Source of the DNA: Promethearchaeota archaeon
GTDB taxonomy: Archaea > Asgardarchaeota > Lokiarchaeia > Sigyniarchaeales > SOKP01
Direction: 5' to 3'
Length of the DNA stretch: 64,000 nt
Assembly: GCA_019058365.1 (NCBI GenBank)
Contig: JAHPZE010000014.1
Coordinates: 1-64,000, forward strand
Below the pieces are notes generated by a model. It did not search any database and was not told where the DNA came from. It saw nothing but the letters and a program-made list of their open reading frames with translations. Of this stretch, positions 18,195 through 29,100 are shown in pieces. Each line of letters begins with the position of its first letter. Positions within the stretch are counted from its first letter, which is position 1. Made by a program: the position numbers and the translations under genes.

Positions 18195-19598
18195 CTAACC
18201 TGACTTCTTTATTTTTCCAAACTCATACATCATCTTAAATGCTTTAAGAGCATATTTTATTCTGCTCATTATTGGAATTTTAATTTCTAAATTAGATGAA
18301 GATTCAGCTTTTCTGAGAAAATCGAAGGTCCATCCTGAACCAAAGCATACGCATACGCATGGCTTATTAAACTTTTGCGTTAATTTTTTAATGATGTCAA
18401 ATTGTTGTTTTGCCCAGTTTGTCGCCATTGAACCCATCATTTGGAGTGGCCACCGAGGAACTGAAAAAATATACAAAATGCAATCTACATTCTCATCTTG
18501 AAAAAGGGCTTCTATAGTTGGAATAAATGTCTCAAAGATAGAAGGACCTAAATCTATAGTACCTCGAATTGAAACCCAGTTGGGAATTACTGATTTAATA
18601 AGAGAGATGGTATTTTCAGTTAATTTCGCTAGAGTTAACCCTTGTTCTTCAATCTCATCACATGCTAACGCTCCTAAACTTCCAGAACCCGTGATAATAG
18701 CAACATTTTTCCCTGTAGGGAAAGGTTGACTAGCAAAAACATGTGCCACATTAAACATTTCATAAAAATTGTTCACTCTAAAGATTCTCGGATTCTGTTT
18801 AATGACAGCATCATATACTTTATTATTCCCCGCCATTGATCCTGTATGACTATTAACCGCTTTTGACCCAATATCACTTTTTCCGTTTTTAAGAACTATA
18901 ACGGGTTTTTCCATGTTTTTAAATGTTTCAAATAATTCTTTCCCTCGTTTCGTACCTTCTAGATAAAGAGTTATGACTTGTGTTTCAGGATCTTGATTTA
19001 AATATTTGAGTAAGTCAACCTCATCAACATCCACTTTGTTTCCTATGGTAATAGTTTTAGAAAAACCAATCCCGTTATCAGTCGCCCAATCTATAAATAT
19101 ATTCCCAAGGACCCCTGATTGTGCTATAACTGCCACTTTACCGATAGTTGCTTGATCAAAGCTCATGTCCGCAGTTGTGAATTGATTGTTAAAATCAGTT
19201 ACACCTATACAATTAGGACCTATAATTCGGACTTTTGATTCTTTAGCAATCCTTTCAATTTCTTCTTGAAGCTTTATATACTTCTCTACATCAGTCTCAG
19301 CAAAACCAGCTGATTCTATTATTATCCCTTTTACCCCTTTTTTTATACAATCTTTTACTGTTTGAAGCACAAATTCATTTCCAACAAGAATTATTACTAA
19401 ATCTATTTCTTCTGGAATATCTTTTATGCTTTTATAAGCTTTATGACCATGGATTTCTTGTTTTTTGATGTTAACAGGAAATGTTTTAAATTTTGAATCA
19501 AGCAGATATTTAGTTGTAGCATAGCCGAATTTAACACTATCAGATGCTCCAATTATCGCAATCGATTTTGGGTGAAAGAAAATATCCATTTCTGACAT
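18195..19598 (-). CDS. ADP-forming acyl-CoA synthetase, alpha-type subunit
   Basis: A 467-residue protein with the alpha-subunit domain order of ADP-forming acetyl-CoA synthetase: CoA-binding Rossmann domain (FFHPKSIAIIGAS), a ligase domain with GPNCIGV and the AQSGVLG nucleophile-elbow segment, the phospho-His loop NSHTGSMAG, then the second flavodoxin-like domain. The enzyme makes ATP from acyl-CoA by substrate-level phosphorylation. The ATP-grasp beta subunit is not fused and not nearby, so it must be encoded elsewhere. A role in fermenting organic acids fits the adjoining acyl-CoA synthetase and FAD oxidases. Confidence 0.88.
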   Translation of the reverse strand: MSEMDIFFHPKSIAIIGASDSVKFGYATTKYLLDSKFKTFPVNIKKQEIHGHKAYKSIKDIPEEIDLVIILVGNEFVLQTVKDCIKKGVKGIIIESAGFAETDVEKYIKLQEEIERIAKESKVRIIGPNCIGVTDFNNQFTTADMSFDQATIGKVAVIAQSGVLGNIFIDWATDNGIGFSKTITIGNKVDVDEVDLLKYLNQDPETQVITLYLEGTKRGKELFETFKNMEKPVIVLKNGKSDIGSKAVNSHTGSMAGNNKVYDAVIKQNPRIFRVNNFYEMFNVAHVFASQPFPTGKNVAIITGSGSLGALACDEIEEQGLTLAKLTENTISLIKSVIPNWVSIRGTIDLGPSIFETFIPTIEALFQDENVDCILYIFSVPRWPLQMMGSMATNWAKQQFDIIKKLTQKFNKPCVCVCFGSGWTFDFLRKAESSSNLEIKIPIMSRIKYALKAFKMMYEFGKIKKSG

Positions 19599-19751
19599 GA
19601 TATCATCTTATATTAAATTAGAATTAGAACTTGTATAATATTTGGAAAAATAATTTATTGAACTTAAAGATTCGGCCATATCTAACAAAAATGCTAGGTT
19701 TAAATATAATCTTGTAGAGATTTTTACAAGATTAGGATTTAATTTATAAAT

Positions 19752-20303
19752 GTGATAATTCTAATGTTAATCCCTAACCGAACAAATAAAATTCAAGTAA
19801 TATGCCCGATATGTAAAACAAGCGATTTAATTGGTATACCAAGGTCGAGATTAAATAGAAACTCTAATTTAAATACTATTTCAATACATAAAGGATTAAT
19901 TTGTCCTCATCATTTTCAAGTTTTTATTGATAATAATTTTCAAGTCAGAGGATATCAGAAAGTAGATTTAGAATTAAATCAAGAAAATTCTAAAAATTTA
20001 AGAAATGGGGTAATAGCTTATAATGAAATCGAGAAGAATAGTCAGATTGCTTTTGAAAATTTGATTCTTAATGAGAAAAGTGTGAAATTTATCCCTCTCA
20101 ATAGTAAAAATGATAAAAAAAGTGGCAATATAGAGAAGAAAATTAAACAACAAAAGAAAAAAATGACTTCGAAAGAAATTTATGAAGAATTCTGGGAATT
20201 TATTGATGAAAATAATGAGTTTTTTCTTGAATATATTATCAAAGATAATAGAAGGCAAAAATCTTCAATAAATCCTAACATAAGTGAGTGTATTACCATA
20301 TAA
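19752..20303 (+). CDS. Uncharacterised protein with N-terminal zinc-binding CPxC/CPHHFQ motif
   Basis: A 183-residue protein. The first ~75 residues carry CPIC and a second Cys/His cluster, LICPHHFQVFID, followed by VRGYQKVD; this looks like a compact zinc-binding domain. I believe a similar domain recurs in Asgard hypothetical proteins, but cannot confirm that here. The rest is lysine-rich and helical. The start is GTG 19752 or the ATG four codons later (19764). No function is assigned. Confidence 0.55.
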   Translation: MIILMLIPNRTNKIQVICPICKTSDLIGIPRSRLNRNSNLNTISIHKGLICPHHFQVFIDNNFQVRGYQKVDLELNQENSKNLRNGVIAYNEIEKNSQIAFENLILNEKSVKFIPLNSKNDKKSGNIEKKIKQQKKKMTSKEIYEEFWEFIDENNEFFLEYIIKDNRRQKSSINPNISECITI

Positions 20304-20534
20304 AATCAAAATTAATAAATTTAAAAGAAGAATTTTCATTAATTTGCTGGTTTACACTTCTTTTTTAAAATATTATTTCAACATCTAATATGACACATAA
20401 TTTCTATAAGAAAAAATCATGGTTTGCATGAAAATGATATAAGAAAATTTAAAATTCTGTACTTAATTTTCCAAAATAATAATTTTAATTATAAAAAATC
20501 TAAAATATGGAGATTAAATAATAGGTTAGAAATT

Positions 20535-22051
20535 ATGAGCTATAAATTACCGGATGAAAAAGATTTAGAAGCTATGATCGGTATTGTTGGTAAAGATTAT
20601 GCTACAAATAATAAAGCTATTACAGCATCTTACTTGGCGAAATCAGTAATGGGTTTAGAAATCTATTATCCCAAAGCGGATAATGACTAAATAGCCAAAT
20701 CCCTGATATCGTCATTCGACCCAAATATGTAGAAGAAATTCGAAAAATTCTTGTATATTGTACTCAAGAAAAAATAGCGGTAAGTCCTGTTTCTGGGGGA
20801 TTATCTGGTGGATTTTCATGCCCAACAATTAAACCTGGTGGAGTTCTTCTTGATTTAGGAAGAATGAAAAGAATAATTGAAATCGATGAGGAAAATCGAT
20901 TCGCAATTGTAGAACCTGGAGTAACCATTGGAGAACTCTGGGCATATATGCACAAAAATACTCCTGAATGGGCACCACCAATACCAGATGGAGCTCCACC
21001 AGCCTCTACAGTTATGGGAGATGCCATTGATAGAGGATTTTCATTATATACTTCAAGTGTGGGACCACAAGGAGACAATTTTATGTGTGCTGAAGTTGTG
21101 TTTGCAAATGGTGATGTTTTAAGAACTGGTTCCTGGGCATTACCTACTGCGAAACCATTCTACAAATATGGACTTGGTCCTGATATATGGTCCCTTTTGA
21201 TGGGTAGTCAAGGGACTATGGGAGTAATCACCAAAGTAGCAGTAAAGATTTATCCACATCCCGAATTTAAAACTCTTGTAGTATGGGGCATGTCAAATCC
21301 TTATGATATGCAGAATTTAACTTTGGAAATCCAAAAACAAGAATTTGGAATCGCACATAATACAGTTATGGTCCAAGGTGGAAATTACCCTCTTGTGATG
21401 ACTAGATGGCCAAAGGATAAAGTACCGCATGATTACAAATTCTTTGAAGAAATGGGTTTTTCGCAGTGGTGGATGAATTTTGAATGCTGGGCTCAAACAC
21501 AGGAAGAATTAGACTATGTTACAAATAGAATTGATAAGATGGCAAAAGATTATAAAGCGAATAGAGCTAAAGACCCTGATTCAATAAAAGCCCAAGAATT
21601 ACATCCAAAACAAATCGCAAGTAGATTGAAGAAACCAAATAAAATTGCTGTTCCGTATGGTTTATGGGATGCAGGTTTCTTATTTATAACTTGGTATACA
21701 CCTTGGCCAGAATGTGCCCATTTCTGTGAAATATACTGTAACGCAATGGAAAAATATGGTTTTCCACCTACGATGTGGGTTGCTTCAATTGAACGCGGTC
21801 GACAAGCAATTTGTATGCCTATAATTTGCTTTGATAGCACAAAGACAGAGGAATTAGAAAGAGTTCAAGAATTGAATAGAGAAACTACTGAATATGGTTT
21901 GAAGCAAGGCTGGCTTAATTATAGACCAGATCCATATATTCATATCCAAGCTTATTATCAAGCAGGTATGTATTGGAAATATTTGAGAGCTTTCAAAAAG
22001 CTTGTAGATCCAAATATGATAATGCATCCAGGAAGATTAGCTCTTCCATAA
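20535..22051 (+). CDS. FAD-linked oxidase (GlcD-like), interrupted by a frameshift
   Basis: A second GlcD-type gene. From ATG 20535 (MSYKLPDEKDLEAM) the frame runs to TAA 20688-20690. The FAD domain continues in the next frame: NSQIPDIVIRPKYVEEI, matching the intact paralogue at 11856 (GVPDIVIRPKDAQEI), then PVSGGLSGGF, then the remaining ~395 residues to the family tail DPNMIMHPG. A single lost base near 20687-20688 (GAC TAA for something like GAC TTA) explains it. Translated from ATG 20864, the protein would lack the start of the FAD-binding domain. It sits 22 bases before its Fe-S partner. Confidence 0.8.
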
Positions 22052-22073
22052 ATTAAAGAGGTTGATTAAAAAA

Positions 22074-23495
22074 ATGGCTAAAACAGGAATGGAAAGATTA
22101 GAAGAATTAAAAAAGGATATTTATAAATGTATTCATTGTAAAGCATGTAAATTTGCCTATTCTAATGAACCTGACAGGGAAGGAATTGGAGTATTTTCTG
22201 GAAAGCAAAGTACAGTACTTTATGAAGGAATGGTTGACGCTTGTCCAGCGGGTATAGAATATGGATGGGAAGCCTTCTGGAATGCAGGTAAGATGTGGAT
22301 TGCTCGATCAATTTTAAGTGGAGACTTAGAATTTAGCGAAGAAGTTAGAGATGTAATTTTACCGTGTATTACATGTGGTCAGTGTTCTGCTCAATGTGAA
22401 AACAAGGTTCGTACTGTTGATATTATTGAGTCATTAAGAGCAGCCTGTATTGAATCTGGAATACCTATGATTGATAAACATGAGTTAGTAGATAAATTAG
22501 TAAAGGAACGAAATAATCCATATGGTGGAGCGGCAGCTGAAAGATTAAAATGGGCTAAGGATGCTGGTTTAGAGAAATTTATCAATAATAAAGACGCTAA
22601 AATTGCTTATTATGTTGGATGTACCGCAAGTTATCGACAAGTAGAGGTTGCTATAGCAACTGCAAAACTATTTGAGCAATTGGGTATGAATTTCACGTTA
22701 GTTGCTGATGAGGTATGCTGTGGAAGCCCATTCTTTAGGATTGGCGCAGTTGATACAGCTCAAGGATTAATGAGGAAAAATCTTGAAGCTTTTAAAGACG
22801 TAAAAATGGTCTATTTCAGCTGTGCTGGATGTTATCGAACTTTTACTATTGATTATCCAAAATGGATGGCTGCAGATGAAAAACTTCCATTCAAAACTCA
22901 ACATGCATTTGAACTTGTGGCACGATTAGTCCAACAAGGAAAAATTAAATTCAAACCTAACAAAGAATTAAAGGGCAAAGTGGTTACATACCATGATCCT
23001 TGTCACACTGGAAGACATTTTGCAATTGATATAGAACAAGAGATGATTGAGAAATCAAATAATCTTATGGTGGATAGTAGAAAAATTAAGAATGCAATCG
23101 AAGCGTGGTATGAAGTTCCACGGATAATTCTTAGAAAACTTGAAGAAGATGTTGGAATTAAATTTAAAGAAATGTACCGTATAAAACTTGATAGTATGTG
23201 TTGTGGCGCTGGTGGAGGAGTGAGGGCAGGATATCCTGAGTTTTCTCTTAGAACAGCAAGTCTTCGATGTGATGAAGCGAATGCAATAGGTGCGGACATC
23301 TTAACAACCGAATGTCCATTTTGTTGGAGGAATCTCTATGATGCTAATGAAATGTACAATCATGGCATGGTTGTTATGGGTGTTCTTCAAATGATTACAG
23401 AATATAATCTTTTGGATATTTTGGAGAAGCCAAAAGAAGGTGATTTCGTAACACCATCCATTAGAGAGTCAATGGAAGAAAAACCTAAAAAATGA
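22074..23495 (+). CDS. CCG-domain Fe-S oxidoreductase subunit (GlcF/HdrD-like), second copy
   Basis: A ~473-residue paralogue of the 10619 protein. It has CIHCKAC...CPAG and CITCGQCSAQC cluster motifs at the N terminus and two CCG domains (VCCGSPF...CAGC and MCCGAGGG...CPFC). I chose ATG 22074 because AGAGGTTGAT lies seven bases before it; an in-frame TTG at 22062 lies inside that sequence. The partner FAD oxidase ends 22 bases upstream. An insertion of ~40 residues between the last HDPCH block and the final CCG motif makes it longer than the first copy. Confidence 0.87.
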   Translation: MAKTGMERLEELKKDIYKCIHCKACKFAYSNEPDREGIGVFSGKQSTVLYEGMVDACPAGIEYGWEAFWNAGKMWIARSILSGDLEFSEEVRDVILPCITCGQCSAQCENKVRTVDIIESLRAACIESGIPMIDKHELVDKLVKERNNPYGGAAAERLKWAKDAGLEKFINNKDAKIAYYVGCTASYRQVEVAIATAKLFEQLGMNFTLVADEVCCGSPFFRIGAVDTAQGLMRKNLEAFKDVKMVYFSCAGCYRTFTIDYPKWMAADEKLPFKTQHAFELVARLVQQGKIKFKPNKELKGKVVTYHDPCHTGRHFAIDIEQEMIEKSNNLMVDSRKIKNAIEAWYEVPRIILRKLEEDVGIKFKEMYRIKLDSMCCGAGGGVRAGYPEFSLRTASLRCDEANAIGADILTTECPFCWRNLYDANEMYNHGMVVMGVLQMITEYNLLDILEKPKEGDFVTPSIRESMEEKPKK

Positions 23496-23685
23496 GCAAT
23501 TAGCTCGTTTAAATTTATTTTTTTTAATTTTTGTTATTTTTAGTTCATAAAATGAAATTATTTAAATTTCATTAAGTTAGAGAAGTAAGATTTATATTAA
23601 AGATACGTGTTATTCAACTTTAAATTTACAAATAATATTAAATTTATATTACACGTAAAATTAAATTAATATTAAGTGAAGTTAT

Positions 23686-25194
23686 ATGAATTTAAAGAAG
23701 AAGTTAGTGAAATATCTTCCTTTAGTTGTATTTATTATACTTTTAGGACTCCTTCTTTCGGCGTGGATATTATATCTTCCGAATATTCCAGTAAGAGAAC
23801 CTAAACTTGCTCAAAGAAAAGCACTTATTGTATGTAGCGCAAATGATTTTCATGGTAGTGAATCTGAAGATGAATTTAATGGTAGTCCTGATGCTACATT
23901 TATTTTCGATACAAATAATTGGACACGAGATGTTGTGAACTGCTGGGTAGATTATACTTCAACATTTTTTAACGTAACTCCAGGAGCTATACAAATTCGG
24001 CCAATAGGAGGATTCCCACTGTCTGTTAATTTGACATTTAGTTGGGATCATCCTTATACTTTACAAGAGTATAGTTTTTACAACATTTCAGTTAGTGTAT
24101 ATATTAATAGTACAACTCCAGTTAATGGCGAAGGTGCAAAAGTTGGATTGCAATGGTTAGATTCTGGTAATACTGTAATAAGAACAGATTGGTCAGATAA
24201 TATTAATGCGACTTTGAAAAAGTGGACTTCTCTTAATGTAATGGGTGTATGCAATAATGAAACTGGTAATGAAATTAGCAAATTAAAGTTAATTTTATCC
24301 ACTGAAGGTCAATTTGCAGCTGGTCCAGATGATAGTCTATATTTTGATGATGTAGTAATCGATCGATGGATTTCAGTTAATTTAACAAACCCAACAGATC
24401 CCAATCCACCTCCCAGTCGAATAAACTCCGATGGCTTTCCCGCTCAAGCTCTTCAAGTCTATTGGATTTTAAAAAACCATGGATATTCAGATGAGAATAT
24501 TTTTTTAATGCTCTACCATACTGGAGATGATTCAATAGATATCGATGCAACTGATATTTACACTAATGATCTAAATAGATCTGGAGTAGTCGCTGGTGTA
24601 GATGTTGAAAATGATGATGTGAATGCATGTAGATTTAAAAAAGAATTGGATTTATCTAATCCAGAATCATTTGCCTCAACTATTGGTACTAAAGATCAAC
24701 TGATAGTATTTATGACTGATCATGGTTCAAACGCAGTTCTTAAGGACAAAAATGCTACATTTCATTTCGAGGCAGATAATAGCTATATTAACGAGACAGA
24801 ATTTTATGACTTAGTGAAAGAAATACCTTGCGAGAGAATGTTGATTTGCTTGGATTGTTGTTTTAGTGGTAATTTTCTTAATGAAAATAAAAACATAGGA
24901 CAGAGTTGGTATTACTTACCTAATTGTATTTTAATCAGCGCAGCATCAAATGTTTTATCATGGTATTGGATTAATAATAAAAATCCAGATGGTTTCGCTG
25001 GATCATGGTTCTTTCATCAATTTTGGAAACAATTAGATCAAAATAATACTATCATTTCAGCATATAATTTTGCATTAGGATTTATTCCGAGTATTAATTT
25101 TCCAAGACCTATTGCAATTATTCAAAATCCATTGATGAGAGACTTTTTAGGAATAAATAATACATGGACTTTTGATACCGACCCTCAATTATAA
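23686..25194 (+). CDS. Caspase/legumain-like (clan CD) cysteine protease, membrane-anchored, with inserted beta-sandwich
   Basis: A 502-residue protein with an N-terminal hydrophobic helix (residues ~9-30, signal or anchor). The clan CD fold begins with strand RKALIVCSANDF (~50-61), then is interrupted by ~185 residues of beta-rich, Asn-Ser-Thr sequence resembling a carbohydrate-binding jelly roll. It resumes with the helix PAQALQVYWILKNHGY and strand IFLMLY. The catalytic pair is His346 (TDHGSN) and Cys392 (LDCCFSG, matching DxCxSG of metacaspases and legumains). It is predicted to act outside the cell. Substrate and cleavage preference are unknown. Confidence 0.78.
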   Translation: MNLKKKLVKYLPLVVFIILLGLLLSAWILYLPNIPVREPKLAQRKALIVCSANDFHGSESEDEFNGSPDATFIFDTNNWTRDVVNCWVDYTSTFFNVTPGAIQIRPIGGFPLSVNLTFSWDHPYTLQEYSFYNISVSVYINSTTPVNGEGAKVGLQWLDSGNTVIRTDWSDNINATLKKWTSLNVMGVCNNETGNEISKLKLILSTEGQFAAGPDDSLYFDDVVIDRWISVNLTNPTDPNPPPSRINSDGFPAQALQVYWILKNHGYSDENIFLMLYHTGDDSIDIDATDIYTNDLNRSGVVAGVDVENDDVNACRFKKELDLSNPESFASTIGTKDQLIVFMTDHGSNAVLKDKNATFHFEADNSYINETEFYDLVKEIPCERMLICLDCCFSGNFLNENKNIGQSWYYLPNCILISAASNVLSWYWINNKNPDGFAGSWFFHQFWKQLDQNNTIISAYNFALGFIPSINFPRPIAIIQNPLMRDFLGINNTWTFDTDPQL

Positions 25195-25338
25195 ATCTAT
25201 TTTTTTTAAATCCTTTTTTATTATTCTACTGAATTCTTTGAGTTTATTGAGTTTTTAAAACGCTTACAATTTTCTTCACTTAAATTTAAATTAAGTAGAA
25301 TTTATTCTAATTTAATATAAAAGCTATGAAAGATTACA

Positions 25339-25950
25339 ATGAAAATTGTGTATAAGGAGTTTAAAAAAACTGTTACTCCTAAATTAATTATTTTTATAAC
25401 TCTAATTTTAACAATATCAATTGCTCCTTTTTACAATAGTCTATGTAATCTGACAGAAACAGAAAACAATCTGGACAATTATGAAGGACTATTATTTACG
25501 CAAGCTCCTGATAATGATACAACAGTACCAACTATTACTTTTATTCAACCATCTGAGAATTATACAACAATCAAGCAAAAAAGTTATTTATTCATCGTTA
25601 ATATTAGTGATGATAATCTTCCTTCATATGGAAATGTTACTATTCAAATCTCAAATAATACAAACGTCTTATTTAATATCTTAATGAACTATAAAGGAGG
25701 AAATCAATGGAGTTTTAATTGGGATAATATTAGTTTATATCCAAATTATAACGTATATAAAATTAAAGTTTGGGCAAAGGATTCCTCTCCAAATGAAAAT
25801 TCTAGTTGGTCTGTATATTTTTATATTATTATAAGTATCTCTACTGGTCCGTCGATATTAAATGCAGTTCTTTATATAATAGCAGTATCGTTCATTTTTG
25901 CAGCAGTAATTGTGTATTTAAACAAAAAATGGAGTTATAGATCATCATGA
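25339..25950 (+). CDS. Small surface protein with Ig-like domain and C-terminal membrane helix
   Basis: A 203-residue protein with an N-terminal signal or anchor segment (ITLILTISIAPFY), a beta-rich ectodomain (TVPTITFIQPSENYTT to NEN) typical of Ig-like or cadherin-like surface domains, and a C-terminal transmembrane helix (~residues 172-193) followed by a short KKW tail. It contains many N-x-S/T sites. It lies between the caspase-like protease and the giant coiled-coil gene, all on the + strand but with gaps of 140-180 bases. No enzyme motif. Confidence 0.6.
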   Translation: MKIVYKEFKKTVTPKLIIFITLILTISIAPFYNSLCNLTETENNLDNYEGLLFTQAPDNDTTVPTITFIQPSENYTTIKQKSYLFIVNISDDNLPSYGNVTIQISNNTNVLFNILMNYKGGNQWSFNWDNISLYPNYNVYKIKVWAKDSSPNENSSWSVYFYIIISISTGPSILNAVLYIIAVSFIFAAVIVYLNKKWSYRSS

Positions 25951-26131
25951 GAAGAAAAGAAAAAATCAAAGGAGAAGTTTAATATATTTTTAATAGATAG
26001 ATATCTTATTCTCGTAGGTCTTATTTACACTAAACTCCAATAAATTAGAGCAATAAGAATCAATTTAATTTTTAAAAATTCTTTGTATAGAAGTTTCCCA
26101 AATTCTTACAATTTTGTTTCCAAAAAAATAA

Positions 26132-29100
26132 ATGTATATATTTTCATTAATCACAAAAAACAAAATAATCATTAACGGGAATTGTTTAATATTGCTTAAT
26201 GTGGAAGAGAAATCTGCTTATCCATACATAACAACATTTAAAAAAGAACCATTTAAATCCTTTATAAGAGTAAAAAGAAAAGAGATTGGGAATTTTTATT
26301 ATAGTGAACATAATAGAATAGTTGAATTCTATCAATATTATAATCAAAACTTGCTAAAAGACCCTAATTTAAATTTAGAGTCTGTTTTTTGGTTTCTTTT
26401 GCTTAGGAAATACCTTAAACAAGAAAAGAGATTTAATAAAGATGAAATTTTTAATTATATAAAGAAATGTGAAATTCAACAATATGGACAGTTAGGATTT
26501 AAACTCTCTCCACATTCGGAAAAAGTTCCTGATATCCACTCCACATATTTAGCCTTGTCTTGTCTTAAGAATTTAGGATTATTAAAACAATATCTATTTT
26601 CTAAAGAACCTGACCAAATTAAAGGAGAAATCAAAAATTTTGTATTGTCGCTCAAAAAGGGTAATAAATTCTTACATTGTCAAGATAAAGAGTGTAATAT
26701 TGATAAGAATATCAGCTCAGCTCAAATGTTATATTATGTTTTAGAGATCTTCTCTCTTCTTGACATTGATGTTCGTGTTAATAGAGACCAATTTGGCTTA
26801 TATCTCGGGGATAAAAAAAGAACCCCTTCGCTAATTTTCAGATTTCTTTGTCTTAAATATTTGGATCTCGACTTAGAAGTAAAAGAAAAAGAAATTCAAT
26901 TCCTTCAACAATTACAAAAAGAAAGTGGTGGTTTTAGCTTTAATCAAATAGATAATATTGAAATAACTTTTTGGCTTGTTTATACTCTTGAACTATATTC
27001 TTGGATTTTAGATTATAATCCCGCAGGGATCTTTTCTTTTATAAATGAAAAATTAAATTTAATATTAAATAATCAAACTATCTGGAATTCTGATAAATTA
27101 AGTGAAGTTTCAAAGCTAATAATTCTTTTATCCTTAGTTTGGAAGAAATTTATTGATGAAATTGAGAGGTTGCTTTTTAAACAATTAGAAAAGGAAAAAT
27201 TTATTGATATAAACCAATTTAAAACCACTTTTGGTTTAGAAGAATATACTGATGAACTTATTTCATATATTAATCTTAACTATAATTTTAATTTACACAT
27301 TCTAAATAATGAGATTGAATTCAAGAATTATATTAATAATTTTAGTGTCGGAAAAAAAGAATTTTTTCAAAATTTCTATAATAAACTCTTTATTAATAGC
27401 GTTGTTTCTCTTTCTGATCTTTTTAAAAGACATAGAACTCTCCATAATGAACCACTGAAATTAAAGGAAGAAGTCTTTCCTATAATTAGAGATATGGTTG
27501 ATAAAAGGTTTTTTAATGGAAATATAATAACAAAAAAAGTCTTTTTAGGAATTAAAACAAAATTCTTGTTCTATTTGAATTATATTTTTAAAAAAATAAT
27601 CGTATCTGATATGGAATTAAATGTGGAAAGAATATTTGAAGAAAAAGAGAAATTAGCGGATATAAGAAATGATATTTATAATATGACTTTGAAATTAGAG
27701 GGTGTTACTTCTCAGATACGAGAAGAAATAGAAAGTTATCTTTTAATTAATGAGATTGATTATGCTAAAGAGAGATTAAAATTTGTTATAAGGAATGCTT
27801 TAATGGAAGCGGATTTTTTAAATGAAAATATTGAAAACTCATTCTATGAAGAACTTAATTACGTAAACATACAGGCTAGTTTAGGTTCAGAAATCTCCAA
27901 TTGGAATAAATTATACTCAGTTTTGCAAAAAAGGTTAACTGAAGTAGAGTCATATCTAAAAAGTAAAATTCAAGAAAAAGAAGAAGTAAGAAATTTAAAT
28001 AATCTATTAGAAAATCTTGGGGAAAAAATAAGTATCATAGAAGAAGATTTAAATAAAAAAATAGACTCATTTAGAAAGATTTTTTGTGAAACTCTAGAAA
28101 AGGAATATGATAGTGAAAAAATCAACCTTATAATGGATGATTTAGATAAAATAGCTCAAAATGTAAGGAAATATGATACAATTATTTATAACATCTCTCA
28201 ACAGGTTACAACTAAAGAAAGAAAAATAGTTAAGAAACATAAGAAAGTAATAGACAATTGGATAAGAATTAAAGAAAAATTCGATGAAAATTTCAATTAT
28301 TACACGGATGGTTTCCAATTTTTTAATATTAACCTACAAAAAATTGAAGAGATCAATAGTAGAATAGACGCTGATATTATAGAAATTGGAGAAAACGCTA
28401 AAAGTAAACTTTTGGAAAATAAGTTTCAGGATGCTTTCAATATTACCAAGAAAGAATCAGATTTACTAATGGATGAGAGGCTAAATGAAATTAAAGAACT
28501 TCAATCAACAATAAAACAAGAAATCAAAAGAAAACAAAAGCTCTATTCACTTTATCATTACCTTCAAGAAAAATTAGAAAATTTAGAAACTAATATAATT
28601 GAATTAATCGCAAACCAAGTAAAAAATCTAAAGAATAAGATTACTGAAGAAAGAAATCGAGCGAGATTAGAAGATTTTGATAATTTTATCTCTCAAGAAA
28701 GTGTTATATTTAAATCTCAACTAAATGCTGTTAAAAGCAGTTTAGAAAATTCAAGCAATTTAAAAATTGAAGTTGTTATGAAAGAATTTGACACACTTGA
28801 ATTCAATTTTAATAAAATGAATAAGATATATCAAAAAAAATTAAGTGAGTGTGTTAAATTTATAGAGAATTTTAAAGAGGAGTCAGAATTAAGAATAATC
28901 CAATGGGAAAAATTTAATAACTATTTTGTAAATGAAATATCACTCTTGAAAGATGAAATCATAAATAACATCATTTCAAATAAAATAACTGCAATTACTA
29001 TCGAGAAAAAAACGGATAACATTAAATTAATTGATTTAAAGAAAGAAGTTAACTTATCATGTAAAGTACTTATAAATAAATTAAAAGATATGATTGATAT

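Noticed and set aside
20424..20534. N-terminal 37 codons of the open frame before the second FAD oxidase.
   Set aside because: The family normally begins near MSYKLPDEKD; the upstream codons look like AT-rich non-coding sequence.
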